From: Oscillospiraceae bacterium
GTDB taxonomy: Bacteria > Bacillota > Clostridia > Oscillospirales > Acutalibacteraceae
Assembly (NCBI GenBank): GCA_015066175.1
Contig: SVOW01000020.1
Span: forward strand, 1 to 34,610
DNA: 34,610 bases
Direction: 5' to 3'
The notes under the pieces were generated by a model, which was not told the origin of the DNA, did no database searches, and saw only the letters and a list, made by a program, of their open reading frames with translations. The position numbers and the translations under genes were made by a program. Positions 1 through 8,375 of the stretch are shown piece by piece. How positions within the stretch are numbered: the stretch's first letter is position 1; the number at the start of each line of letters is the position of its first letter.

Positions 1-93
1 AAAACTGCGTTTTCTACACCTCATCAGTCACCTTGCGGTGACAGCTTCTCCTCAAGGAGAAGCCGAATTAACATCCCGATAAATTATAATTTA
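1..93 (-). repeat. Dispersed palindromic repeat, inverted copy of 12099-12190
   Basis: Positions 1-92 are the reverse complement of 12099-12190, with no mismatch found by eye. The copy holds two hairpins (GTCACC/GGTGAC and CTTCTCC/GGAGAAG) and ends in the palindrome AAATTATAATTTA at 81-93. It is half of a type-B module of the array at 11617-12668. It has no coding potential. Confidence 0.9.
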
Positions 94-194
94 TATGCAT
101 ATTACGGCTACAGTCTCCCCTTAAAAAAGTAAGGGGAGATGTCATTTTCGTATGGAAATGACAGAGGGGATTTTTCGTTGAAAATTATAGTTTT
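79..194 (+). repeat. Dispersed repeat, direct copy of 12431-12541
   Basis: Positions 79-189 match 12431-12541 in the same orientation with about one mismatch (AAAAAAG against AAAAACG near 128). The copy starts in the junction palindrome at 81-93 and ends in a decayed version at 182-194. It carries hairpins CTCCCCTTA/TAAGGGGAG and GTCATTTTC/GAAATGAC. Two modules that are separate in the array at 12.1-12.5 kb sit side by side here. Confidence 0.9.
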
Positions 195-344
195 TTGCTC
201 ATTTTCAGGATTTTGCAGGCACAGATGCCTGAAAAAATGAAGGTGAAAATAATTACAATCCACCTGATGCACTCAATCATTTTAAGAACGTGTGAACTGC
301 ATTTTATTGTTGAAATAATACACATTATATGGTTTAACATCTGT
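195..344. other. Non-coding gap downstream of spoVAD
   Basis: No gene was found here. A stem-loop (CAGGC at 216-220 with GCCTG at 227-231, possibly extended by TCATTTTCAGG at 199-209 with CCTGAAAAAATGA at 228-240) is the only clear structure. It lacks a convincing U-tract for a minus-strand terminator. A spoVAE gene, which often follows spoVAD, is not present between spoVAD and the window edge. Confidence 0.5.
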
Positions 345-1343
345 TCAGACTCCTTTCAATAAAACTCCGTGTGCTATTGAGGGCACAGATTCGCCCTGCA
401 TTGTTGACGTGGGCGAAAGCAGAGCACCCGTTGCAACAAACAGAACTTTTTTCAATTTGTATTCGCTTATCTGCCTGAAAACATATGAATTGAGAATGCT
501 TGCAGAGCAGCCGCAGCCTGAGCCGCCTGCGTGAACATCCTGCTCTTTGCGATAAAACATCATTTTTCCGCAATCGTCGTGTACGGAAGAAAGGTCGATG
601 TCGTAATCTTTTTGCATAAGCTGAATAAGAAGTTCACTCCCCACAAAGCCAAGGTCACCTGTAAGAATCAGGTCGTAATCTTCAGGTTTTGTTTTTGTTT
701 GGGATAAAAATGTGTGAATTGTGTCTGCAGCGGCAGGAGCCATAGCAGCCCCCATATTGTTGGCATCCGTAATGCCCAGGTCTTGTATTCTGCCGAAAAT
801 CACGCTTTCAATCTGAATTTTTCCGCCGCTTTTTTCCAGAAGCGTTGCCCCTGCAGCAGTGCAGGTTCTTTGTGCAGTAGGAGGCCGCTGACCGCCGTAT
901 TCAAGGGGATATCTGAACTGCTTTTCAGATGAGCAGAAGTGTGACGATGTGGCTGCGATTGCTCTTTTTACTGCACCGCTTGCAACAAATACTGATGCTG
1001 TGGCAAGTGTCAGTGCCATTGTTGAGCAGGCTCCGTACATTCCTGCGAAGGGAATTGACAAATCGCGTATGCCGAAAGTAGAGCCTGTGCATTGGTTTAA
1101 AAGGTCGCCTGCAAAGAGCAGGTCAATTTCTTCTTTAACGTATCTTGATTTTTCTATTGCCTTTTCAATTGCCTTTTTCTGCAGAGTGCTTTCTGCTTTT
1201 TCCCAGCTGTCTTCGCCGAAAGTCACGTCATCCCATATTTCGTCAAACTCATTTTTCAGCGGTCCTTTGCCTTCTTCTTTCCCTACAACAGAGCCTGAAG
1301 AAACAACTGTGGGAGGATTTCTGAATTTTATTATTCTGTTCAT
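345..1343 (-). CDS. spoVAD: Stage V sporulation protein AD
   Basis: This 332-residue protein matches SpoVAD over its full length (the Bacillus protein is about 338 residues). SpoVAD has a thiolase-like fold and is the dipicolinic-acid-binding, inner-membrane-associated part of the SpoVA channel, which moves Ca-DPA into the forespore and out on germination. Recognisable stretches are the start NRIIKFRNPPTVVSSGSVVG, the GACSTMALTLA segment with Cys106 where thiolases have their nucleophile, and the glycine/cysteine-rich HAGGSGCGCSAS near the C-terminus. The ATG follows a weak GGTGATTTA ribosome site. In most spore formers spoVAD directly follows spoVAC; here a plus-strand MFS gene separates them, and no spoVAE follows. 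Confidence 0.95.
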   Translation of the reverse strand: MNRIIKFRNPPTVVSSGSVVGKEEGKGPLKNEFDEIWDDVTFGEDSWEKAESTLQKKAIEKAIEKSRYVKEEIDLLFAGDLLNQCTGSTFGIRDLSIPFAGMYGACSTMALTLATASVFVASGAVKRAIAATSSHFCSSEKQFRYPLEYGGQRPPTAQRTCTAAGATLLEKSGGKIQIESVIFGRIQDLGITDANNMGAAMAPAAADTIHTFLSQTKTKPEDYDLILTGDLGFVGSELLIQLMQKDYDIDLSSVHDDCGKMMFYRKEQDVHAGGSGCGCSASILNSYVFRQISEYKLKKVLFVATGALLSPTSTMQGESVPSIAHGVLLKGV

Positions 1344-1372
1344 TAAATCACCGCTTTTATTATCTGTATCTA

Positions 1373-1401
1373 TTTACTTTTTATTCTTAAAATGTTATCA
1401 T
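1373..1401 (+). promoter_or_regulatory. Putative sigma-A promoter for the MFS gene
   Basis: TTTACT at 1373-1378 is followed by a 17-bp spacer and TATCAT at 1396-1401, about 30 bp before the MFS start at 1432. The site lies in the 88-bp divergent gap that must also hold the spoVAD promoter. Confidence 0.45.
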
Positions 1402-1431
1402 AAAGCAAGCACGTAAAAAGGAGAAAGAAAA

Positions 1432-2676
1432 ATGAATTTTAAAAGGACTAAACTTGCGTGTTATTCCACGTATCTTTCGATGTCGGCAGTTTTTTGCCTG
1501 CCGTCTATGCTGTTTGTTACATTCAGGGAAACATACGGTATTTCTTACACATTGCTTGGAACACTTGTGCTTACAAATTTCTGCACACAGCTTCTTGTTG
1601 ACCTGATTTTCACGTTCTTTACAAAGTATTTCAATGTAAAAACAGTAGTAAGGGTAATGCCGCTGATAACTTGTGCAGGGCTTCTGATTTATGCAATTTT
1701 TCCTGCACTGTTTCCACAATATGCCTATGCAGGGCTTCTTACGGGAACAGTTGTGTTTTCAGTTTCTGCAGGCTTGAGTGAAGTGCTTTTAAGCCCTGTT
1801 ATTGCAGCAATTCCATCTGAAACTCCTGAAAAAGATATGAGCCTTCTCCATTCGCTGTATGCTTACGGAGTTGTGTTTGTGGTTGTGGTCAGCACAATTT
1901 TCTTCAAGGTTTTCGGCGCTGAAAACTGGATGTATCTTGCAATGTTTTTTGCAATGCTTACTATTATTTCCTGCGTTCTTTTCTGCATTTCTCCTATGCC
2001 TGAAATGAACCTTACTCAGGAAAAAAGCGAAGGCAAAGGTGCAAAAAAAGGCGTTGCAATGACGCTCTGCGTTTTATGTATTTTCATGGGCAGTGCGGCA
2101 GAAAACTCAATGACTAACTGGATTTCAAGCTACATAGAAAACGCACTGAATATTTCAAAAACTGTAGGCGATATTTTAGGTCTTACTTTGTTTGCAGTGC
2201 TCCTTGGTGTGGCAAGAACACTATATGCAAAATACGGCAAAAATATTTCAAACACACTTCTTCTCGGCATGATAGGTGCAACGGTATGTTATCTTACTGC
2301 GGCAGTTTCCACAGTGCCTGTTATTTCAATGATTGCCTGCGTATTCACAGGCTTCTGCACATCAATGCTGTGGCCCGGCACACTTATTCTCATGGAAGAA
2401 AAAATCCCCAACCCAGGTGTGGCAGCATATGCTCTTATGGCAGCAGGCGGAGATTTCGGAGCATCTGTTGCACCCCAGCTTTTAGGTGCTGTTGCCGATA
2501 AAGTTGCAGTGACGCCTTTTGCAGCAGAAATCGGCGGAAAACTGAATGTTACGGCAGAGCAGGTTGGCATGAAAGCAGGTATGCTTGTGGCAATGATTTT
2601 CCCACTTATAGGAATTGCAGTGCTCATTTGCATCAAAAAGTTTTTCAAAAAGCAAAAAACCATTAAAGCAAAATAA
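1432..2676 (+). CDS. MFS transporter, sugar/FucP-like subgroup
   Basis: This is a 414-residue polytopic membrane protein with about 11-12 hydrophobic segments. The charged cytoplasmic loop expected between the two six-helix halves is visible as QEKSEGKGAKKG near residue 200. Size, topology and the sequence of the halves (FRETYGISYTLLGTLVL in helix 2, LMAAGGDFGASVAPQLLG late in the C-half) fit major-facilitator permeases of the type annotated as sugar transporters. The substrate cannot be told. The start is set by AAAAGGAGA, 8-9 bases upstream. The gene lies opposite to and between spoVAC and spoVAD and shares a hairpin terminator with spoVAC. A link to sporulation is not shown by the sequence. 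Confidence 0.85.
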   Translation: MNFKRTKLACYSTYLSMSAVFCLPSMLFVTFRETYGISYTLLGTLVLTNFCTQLLVDLIFTFFTKYFNVKTVVRVMPLITCAGLLIYAIFPALFPQYAYAGLLTGTVVFSVSAGLSEVLLSPVIAAIPSETPEKDMSLLHSLYAYGVVFVVVVSTIFFKVFGAENWMYLAMFFAMLTIISCVLFCISPMPEMNLTQEKSEGKGAKKGVAMTLCVLCIFMGSAAENSMTNWISSYIENALNISKTVGDILGLTLFAVLLGVARTLYAKYGKNISNTLLLGMIGATVCYLTAAVSTVPVISMIACVFTGFCTSMLWPGTLILMEEKIPNPGVAAYALMAAGGDFGASVAPQLLGAVADKVAVTPFAAEIGGKLNVTAEQVGMKAGMLVAMIFPLIGIAVLICIKKFFKKQKTIKAK

Positions 2677-2691
2677 TCAGGTGATATTATC

Positions 2692-2719
2692 AAAGGTCTG
2701 ACTTATTTGTCAGACCTTT
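2692..2719. terminator. Hairpin terminator shared by convergent MFS and spoVAC
   Basis: AAAGGTCTGAC (2692-2702) pairs with GTCAGACCTTT (2709-2719) across a six-base loop. The spoVAC stop codon (2710-2712) lies inside the stem. T-runs on both sides are short, so it is probably a modest bidirectional terminator. Confidence 0.65.
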
Positions 2720-3153
2720 TGGCTTATATAGTATATAATTCCCCAGACAAATGCCGCTGTGGTAGAATAGAGAATCACAGGCCCTGCAAGCTTGAAAATA
2801 TTTGCAGCAGTGCCGAGAATGTTGCCTTCTGTTTTGAATTCCATTGCAGGTGAAACAACAGAGTTCGCAAAGCCTGTTATTGGCACGATTGTGCCGGCAC
2901 CTGCCACTTTTGCTATTCTGTCAAAAATTCCGATGCCTGTGAGAATCGCCGTAATTACAATGAGTGTAACCGATACGGCAGCCTTTGTTTCGTCTTCGTC
3001 AAAATTTAAAAACTGATAAAGCATTTTCAGCCCTTCACCTACAGAGCATACTGTGCCTCCGATTAAAAAGGCGTTTACACAGTTTTTCAAAACAGGTGAT
3101 GGAGGAGATGCTTTTTTTGTCATTTTATCGTATTGTTTTTTGTTTGTAGCCAT
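2710..3153 (-). CDS. spoVAC: Stage V sporulation protein AC
   Basis: This 147-residue integral membrane protein is of SpoVAC type, known as the mechanosensitive pore subunit of the SpoVA Ca-DPA channel in the spore inner membrane. After a basic N-terminus (KKQYDKMTKKASPPSPVLKN) come about four hydrophobic segments, near residues 25-42, 59-79, 86-104 and 121-143, including the glycine-rich FLIGGTVCSVGEG and GAGTIVPITGFANSVVSPA stretches typical of the family. The start is supported by TAGGAG upstream. It faces away from the binding-protein gene at 3330. The next minus-strand gene is spoVAD, but 1.37 kb away across the MFS gene, so the two can no longer share a simple short transcript. Confidence 0.93.
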   Translation of the reverse strand: MATNKKQYDKMTKKASPPSPVLKNCVNAFLIGGTVCSVGEGLKMLYQFLNFDEDETKAAVSVTLIVITAILTGIGIFDRIAKVAGAGTIVPITGFANSVVSPAMEFKTEGNILGTAANIFKLAGPVILYSTTAAFVWGIIYYISQKV

Positions 3154-3243
3154 GAAAAAACTCCTATAATTTCAGATGATTATATTCTGCACTCAGAAAT
3201 TGAAAATAAACCTGTAATTTTTAAATTTATTTTTTGTAAAATA

Positions 3244-3272
3244 TTGCGTTTTGTATAGAAATTTGTTATCAT
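3244..3272 (+). promoter_or_regulatory. Putative promoter of the binding-protein/suf cluster
   Basis: TTGCGT (3244-3249), a 17-bp spacer and TATCAT (3267-3272), with an overlapping TATAAT at 3272-3277. It lies 57 bp upstream of the start at 3330 in the divergent gap with spoVAC. Confidence 0.5.
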
Positions 3273-3329
3273 ATAATGTGAACTACAATCGGCGAAAATT
3301 CGGATTTTTTCGCTTCAGAGGATGTTTAT

Positions 3330-5018
3330 ATGAAAATAAAATCGCAAAAATTAGCGCGTTTTTCTGCGCTGTTTAATAAAAATAAGCGTTTCAGATTAAT
3401 AGTGATTGTTGCTTTGTGTGTTATGATTGTTGCTCTTTTAAGCATATTTTCGTTTTTTATGACACGCATTGATTCTGCAGGAAAAGTTACTGCGGCAATT
3501 GCTGTTGAGCCTGAAAACCTTGACCCCACTTTCTGCGCTGACAGAGATACGGAAACTATCCTTGTAAACTGCTTTGAAGGGCTTATGCGAGTTGATGAAG
3601 AAGGCGAAGCCGTTAAAGCAGCAGCAAGCGATTACACTGTAAGCGGTGACGGAAAAGTATACACCTTCACCATTTCTTCATCTGCACGATGGAGTGACGG
3701 CACTGCAGTTGAAGCATCTGACTTTGTTTATGCATGGCAGAGGACTGCAAACCCATATAACGCATCTCCCTATGCTTATCTTTTTGAAAATATTGTAGGA
3801 TATGACGATGTGCTTGCAGATTTTGAAAAAGAGCAGAATAAAGAAACAAACGAAGAAGGCAATTATGTCACAGTTGATATGACAAAGCTGTGGGTAAGAG
3901 CAGCCGATTCAAAAACACTTGTGGTAAAGCTTAAAGAAAAAGACCCGTCTTTTCTTATGAAATGCACGTCTGTTGCTTTTCTTCCCTTGTGTGAAGATGT
4001 TGTAAGACCAAACACAAGAATCTGGAGCACAGACCCTGATATGTTTGTCAGCAACGGTGCTTTCACCCTTTCTTCATGGACACCGGGCAGTTACCTTGAC
4101 CTTGTGCCCAACGAAGATTTCAGAGATGGTGAAAATGTGAAACTTAAAAGCATCAGATTTTATTTCGTTTCCGATGCTGACAGAGCATACGAAATGTTCA
4201 AAAATTCCGATGTGCTTTATTCAGGTGTTTTCTCAGATGAAACTTTCACTAAAGCTGAAAAGAAAAAGACTTTCACTTCTTATGATGAATTAGGCTCATA
4301 TTTCCTTTATTTCAATCAGGCTGAAGCACCATTCAACGATGTGCGTGTGAGAAGAGCCCTTACTCTTGCAATAGACAGAGTGAAATTAGTTGAAGAAACG
4401 GCGTATTCAAGGGGTAAACCTGCAGGGGCGTTGATTTCAGACGGATTTTCATCTTTCAGGGAAAACGGGGAAGAATATTTTGACCCTTACGATACAGAAG
4501 CGAATATCGAAAAAGCGCAGGAGCTTCTTGCTCAGGCAGGATATAAAAACGGAAAAGGTTTTCCTGATTTTGAATATCTTTACAATGATAACACTTTCAG
4601 CAGAGAAACCGCAGAGTTGCTCGCAAAAATGTGGGAAGAAAATTTAGGCATTGAATGTGTTATGAAAAGCGTAAGCTGGTCAAAGCTTGACGAAATGCGA
4701 AGACACGGCAATTTCACCGTTGCAAAAGGCGGTATGATTGCACCGTATAACGATGAGTTATACATCCTTGAGCAATTCACTTCAGATAACAATTTCTGCT
4801 CATGGCAGAATGATGAATATGATAACCTTGTTCTGCAGATGATGGCAGATTCATCAAATGCTTCACACAAGGCAGAAAAAATTCTTATGGAAGACTGGGT
4901 TGTGTGTCCGCTTTACTATTATGTAAACGGCTACCTTGCTTCAAAAAGAATGGATAATTTTTATGTGACTGATTCAGGCGTGGCATATTTTATGTACGCA
5001 GATGTTAATGTACTGTAA
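3330..5018 (+). CDS. Membrane-anchored peptide-type ABC substrate-binding protein (SBP family 5)
   Basis: This 562-residue protein belongs to the OppA/DppA extracellular binding-protein family. The motif region GKVYTFTISSSARWSDGTAV, the following ASDFVYAWQRTANP and the later RVRRALTLAIDR are diagnostic. A basic cytoplasmic start and one hydrophobic segment (about residues 22-44) lead into the binding domain from about residue 55. There is no lipobox cysteine after the hydrophobic segment, so it looks anchored by a transmembrane helix and not by lipid, which is unusual for a Gram-positive family member. No peptide permease or ATPase gene is adjacent. sufC follows after 14 bp, so the genes are probably co-transcribed. 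The start is supported by GAGGATG. The ligand is unknown. Confidence 0.9.
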   Translation: MKIKSQKLARFSALFNKNKRFRLIVIVALCVMIVALLSIFSFFMTRIDSAGKVTAAIAVEPENLDPTFCADRDTETILVNCFEGLMRVDEEGEAVKAAASDYTVSGDGKVYTFTISSSARWSDGTAVEASDFVYAWQRTANPYNASPYAYLFENIVGYDDVLADFEKEQNKETNEEGNYVTVDMTKLWVRAADSKTLVVKLKEKDPSFLMKCTSVAFLPLCEDVVRPNTRIWSTDPDMFVSNGAFTLSSWTPGSYLDLVPNEDFRDGENVKLKSIRFYFVSDADRAYEMFKNSDVLYSGVFSDETFTKAEKKKTFTSYDELGSYFLYFNQAEAPFNDVRVRRALTLAIDRVKLVEETAYSRGKPAGALISDGFSSFRENGEEYFDPYDTEANIEKAQELLAQAGYKNGKGFPDFEYLYNDNTFSRETAELLAKMWEENLGIECVMKSVSWSKLDEMRRHGNFTVAKGGMIAPYNDELYILEQFTSDNNFCSWQNDEYDNLVLQMMADSSNASHKAEKILMEDWVVCPLYYYVNGYLASKRMDNFYVTDSGVAYFMYADVNVL

Positions 5019-5032
5019 AGGAATGGTAAAAA

Positions 5033-5755
5033 ATGCTGGAACTTAAAAATGTTTCTTTCAAAGTAGAGACCCAGAAAGAGGTGCTCGAAATTGTAGATAA
5101 CATAAATCTGACCATAAAAGATGACGAATTTGTTGTAATCACAGGCCCTAACGGTGGCGGTAAATCAACTCTTGCAAAGCTTATTATGGGCATCGAAAAG
5201 CCCACAAGCGGTCAGATTCTTTTCAACGGAATAGATATTACAGATATGTCAATCACAGACCGTGCAAAATTAGGTTTAGGATATGCTTTTCAGCAGCCTC
5301 CCAGATTCAAGGGTATCACAGTAAGAAGGCTTCTTTCACTTGCTCACGGCAGCGAATTGCCCGAAGACCTTTGCTGCTCTTACCTTACAAACGTAGGTCT
5401 TTGTTCAAAAGAATATCTCAACCGTGAAGTTGACGCGTCTCTTTCAGGCGGCGAAGTTAAGCGTGTTGAAATTGCATCAATTATGGCACGTGACCTTAAA
5501 GTTGCAATTTTTGACGAGCCTGAAGCAGGCATTGACCTGTGGAGCTTCACAATGCTTGTTGAAACTTTCAAGGTTATGAAAAACAAACGCAATCAGGCAA
5601 TTGTTCTCATTTCCCATCAGGAAAGAATTATGTCTGTTGCAGACAGAATTGTGGTAATTGCAAACGGTAAAATCCGTGAAGAAGGTCCGCGTGAAGAAGT
5701 TTTCCCCAGACTTCTGGGCGAATTTGACGGCGGTTGCAATTTCAGGGGTAAATAA
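5033..5755 (+). CDS. sufC: SUF system ATPase SufC
   Basis: This 240-residue ABC-type ATPase powers iron-sulfur cluster assembly on the SufB-type scaffold in the cytoplasm. Walker A is GPNGGGKST (38-46), the Q-loop is FQQPP (86-90), the signature is LSGGE (137-141), and Walker B with its extension is FDEPEAGID (160-168). The DEPEAGID wording is typical of SufC and not of transport ATPases. The start follows GGAATGG, 14 bp after the binding-protein stop. It pairs with the short SufB-like gene 20 bp downstream. No sufS, sufU or separate sufD is in the cluster, so this resembles the two-gene minimal SUF-like arrangement known in anaerobes. Confidence 0.95.
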   Translation: MLELKNVSFKVETQKEVLEIVDNINLTIKDDEFVVITGPNGGGKSTLAKLIMGIEKPTSGQILFNGIDITDMSITDRAKLGLGYAFQQPPRFKGITVRRLLSLAHGSELPEDLCCSYLTNVGLCSKEYLNREVDASLSGGEVKRVEIASIMARDLKVAIFDEPEAGIDLWSFTMLVETFKVMKNKRNQAIVLISHQERIMSVADRIVVIANGKIREEGPREEVFPRLLGEFDGGCNFRGK

Positions 5756-5775
5756 TTGGCAGGAGGCGAGATAAA

Positions 5776-6699
5776 ATGATTGAAAATAAAGTTGATAAAG
5801 ATTTGCTCTCGGCTGTTGCTGATTTGCACGATGTTCCCATGGGTGCATATAATATCAGAAAAAACGGCGAGGGCATGGCAAGAAATTCCACAAAAAATAT
5901 TATTATTGAACCTAAAAAAGACAAACCCGGCATAGATATTATTGTAAAACCGGGCACTAAAAACGAAAGCGTTCACATTCCCGTTATCGTAACTGCAAGC
6001 GGTGTGAAAGACCTGACATATAACGATTTTTATATCGGTGACGATTCCGACATTCTTATTGTTGCAGGCTGCGGAATTCATAACTCAGGCTCAGAGCAGT
6101 CAGAGCACGATGGCATTCACACTTTCCACATCGGCAAAAATGCAAAAGTGAAATATGTTGAAAAACATTACGGCGAAGGCGAAGGCACAGGCGAAAGAGT
6201 TTTAAACCCCACAACTGAAATTGAAATGGACGAAAATTCTTTCTGCGAAATGGAAATGATTCAGATTAAAGGCGTTGACTCCACTCTGCGTGAAACAAAC
6301 GCCCATCTCAAAGCAGGCGCAAAGCTGATGATGATTGAAAAATTAATGACTCACGGCAAGCAGGTTGCACGCTCAAATATGGTAATCAACCTTGACGGCA
6401 AAGACGCAAGCACGCAGATTATTTCACGTTCAGTTGCAAAGGACGAATCAGAGCAGGTTTTCTACCCGAGAGCAGTGGGCAATGCTCCCTGCAGGGCACA
6501 CGTGCAGTGCGATTCAATCATTATGGACAATGCAAAGGTGCGTTCAATTCCTGAAATTGCCGCAAACCATAATGAAGCGCAGATTGTGCATGAAGCAGCA
6601 ATCGGCAGAATAAACAACGACCAGCTCGTTAAATTGCAGACCTTCGGAATGAGCGAAGAAGAAGCAGAAGAAATCATCATCAAAGGTTTCCTTAAATAA
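5776..6699 (+). CDS. sufB: Short SufB/SufD-family Fe-S scaffold protein
   Basis: This 307-residue SufB/SufD-family protein is well below the roughly 465 residues of classical SufB. It has the beta-helix core and the C-terminal pattern ending NHNEAQIVHEAAIGRINNDQ followed by an acidic helix (EEEAEEIIIKGFL), where SufB/D proteins contact SufC. Cysteines that could hold a cluster are Cys99 (AGCGIHNSG), Cys157, Cys239 and Cys245. The N-terminal extension of full SufB is missing. The start is set by GGAGGCGAG. Being the only scaffold beside sufC, it probably forms a homodimer serving both SufB and SufD roles, as described for minimal SUF-like systems. That role is inferred. Confidence 0.88.
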   Translation: MIENKVDKDLLSAVADLHDVPMGAYNIRKNGEGMARNSTKNIIIEPKKDKPGIDIIVKPGTKNESVHIPVIVTASGVKDLTYNDFYIGDDSDILIVAGCGIHNSGSEQSEHDGIHTFHIGKNAKVKYVEKHYGEGEGTGERVLNPTTEIEMDENSFCEMEMIQIKGVDSTLRETNAHLKAGAKLMMIEKLMTHGKQVARSNMVINLDGKDASTQIISRSVAKDESEQVFYPRAVGNAPCRAHVQCDSIIMDNAKVRSIPEIAANHNEAQIVHEAAIGRINNDQLVKLQTFGMSEEEAEEIIIKGFLK

Positions 6700-6714
6700 A
6701 GGAGAGTAAAAATT

Positions 6715-7194
6715 ATGGATAAACTTATTTCATTGCTTTATGAAGATTCATCTCTTTCAGTTGATGAATTGGCAGCAATGCTGGGCGAAAGCGAAGAAGA
6801 TATACAGAAAAGAATTAATGAATATAAAAAAAGCGGTGTAATTCTCGGCAAAAAAACTTTTATCAACTGGGATAAAGTTGAAAATTCAGGTGTAACAGCA
6901 ATTATCGAGCTTAAAGTCACACCTCAGAAAGAGACAGGCTTTGATGAAATTGCCGCAAGAATTTCAGAATTTGACGAGGTTGACACAGTCCATCTTATGG
7001 CTGCTGATAACTACGACCTTTCAGTTACAGTAAGGGGAAAAACAATTCAGGATGTTGCAATGTTTGTTTCCCGCAGACTTGCCACAATAGATGCAGTACA
7101 GAGCACTGCAACACATTTTCTTCTTAAAAGATATAAAGAAAACGGTGTCCAGCTCACTGTTGGCGAAAAAGACCAAAGGAGCATGATGTTGTGA
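6715..7194 (+). CDS. Lrp/AsnC-family transcriptional regulator
   Basis: This 159-residue protein has the Lrp/AsnC layout. An N-terminal winged helix-turn-helix (about residues 1-55, LSVDELAAMLGESEEDIQKR) is followed by a ligand-sensing RAM domain (about 65-145, with AIIELKVTPQ and VDTVHLMAADNYDLSVTVRG). Such proteins sense amino acids and control metabolism or transport genes. The start follows AAAGGAGAG, 15 bp after sufB. Its end overlaps the aminotransferase start by four bases (GTGA), so the two are translationally coupled and the regulator probably controls that gene. The effector amino acid cannot be told from the sequence. Confidence 0.9.
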   Translation: MDKLISLLYEDSSLSVDELAAMLGESEEDIQKRINEYKKSGVILGKKTFINWDKVENSGVTAIIELKVTPQKETGFDEIAARISEFDEVDTVHLMAADNYDLSVTVRGKTIQDVAMFVSRRLATIDAVQSTATHFLLKRYKENGVQLTVGEKDQRSMML

Positions 7195-8366
7195 TAAATT
7201 ACGAAGAAATCCTGAATGATAATATAAAAAAAGTAAAGCCTTCGGGAATAAGAAAATTCTTCGATATTGCCAACGAAATGGAAGATGTGATTTCACTGAG
7301 TGTGGGTGAGCCTGATTTCACCACACCGTGGCACGTAAGAGCAGCAGGCATTGAATCCCTTGAAAAAGGCAGAACATGGTACACTCCCAACAGAGGTTTT
7401 GCTGAATTGAGAAGCGAAATTGCAAAATATTACAAGCGTCGCTTCAATGTTGAGTATAAAGATGAAAAAGAAGTGCTGGTCACTGTGGGCGGCTCGGAAG
7501 CTATTGATTTGTGCATCAGAAGCCTTGTGTCAGCAGGTGACGAGGTGCTTATTCCACAGCCTTGTTTTGTTTGTTATGAACCGATGACTTACCTTGCAGG
7601 GGGAAAACCTGTGATTATCGAAACAAAGGCAGAAGACGAATTCCGCCTTACTCCCGAGCAGCTTGAAAAAAATATTACTGACAAAACAAAGCTTCTTATT
7701 CTCCCTTTCCCCAATAACCCCACAGGTGCAGTTATGAAAAGGGAACATCTTGAAGCAATTGCTCAGGTGCTCAGAGATAAAAATATTATTGTTTTATCAG
7801 ATGAAATTTACGCTGAACTCAACTACGGCGAAGAAAGGCACGTTTCTTTTGCAGAAATTGATGGTATGAAAGAAAAAACCGTTGTGGTAAACGGCTTTTC
7901 CAAATCATATGCTATGACAGGCTGGCGTTTGGGCTACGCTTTAGGTCCTGAAGAATTGATTGGGAAAATGACAATTGTGCATCAATATGCAATTATGTCT
8001 GCACCAACTACTGCACAGTATGCAGCAATTGAAGCCCTTAAAAACGGTGACGAAGATATTGAAAAAATGCGCAGCGAATACGATTTAAGACGCAGGCTTG
8101 TGGTAAGCGGTTTCAGAAAAATGGGATTTGATTGCTTTGAGCCTGAAGGTGCATTTTATGTTTTTCCCTGCATAAAAAGCACAGGGCTTACGTCTGACGA
8201 ATTCTGCTCAAGGCTTATCCGCGAAAAGCATGTGGCTGTTGTGCCGGGCACTGCATTCGGTGATTGCGGCGAAGGTTACGTGAGAGTTTCTTATTCTTAT
8301 TCAATCACTCATATCAGGGAAGCACTCAAACGCATACAGGAATTTGTCGAAGAAAATAAAAATTAA
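7191..8366 (+). CDS. Class I/II PLP-dependent aminotransferase
   Basis: This 391-residue fold-type I aminotransferase is of the aspartate/aromatic AspC-PatA type. The cofactor lysine is Lys238 in FSKSYAMTGWRLGY. The NNPTGA motif is at about 175-180, and SDEIYAE (203-209) holds the aspartate that contacts the pyridine nitrogen and the tyrosine that contacts its phenol oxygen. It starts with GTG inside the stop of the Lrp gene, with AAAGGAG upstream. It probably moves amino groups between an amino acid and 2-oxoglutarate; the exact substrate is not resolved. It ends the cluster; a new promoter begins 10 bp beyond its stop. Confidence 0.9.
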   Translation: MINYEEILNDNIKKVKPSGIRKFFDIANEMEDVISLSVGEPDFTTPWHVRAAGIESLEKGRTWYTPNRGFAELRSEIAKYYKRRFNVEYKDEKEVLVTVGGSEAIDLCIRSLVSAGDEVLIPQPCFVCYEPMTYLAGGKPVIIETKAEDEFRLTPEQLEKNITDKTKLLILPFPNNPTGAVMKREHLEAIAQVLRDKNIIVLSDEIYAELNYGEERHVSFAEIDGMKEKTVVVNGFSKSYAMTGWRLGYALGPEELIGKMTIVHQYAIMSAPTTAQYAAIEALKNGDEDIEKMRSEYDLRRRLVVSGFRKMGFDCFEPEGAFYVFPCIKSTGLTSDEFCSRLIREKHVAVVPGTAFGDCGEGYVRVSYSYSITHIREALKRIQEFVEENKN

Positions 8367-8375
8367 AAAATTCTC

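Noticed and set aside
1358-1387. Forespore sigma-G-like promoter for spoVAD (AGAATA, 17 bp, GATAATA on the minus strand)
   Set aside because: Spacing is good, but the start of transcription would fall within about 7 bases of the ATG, at the ribosome site; too weak to list.
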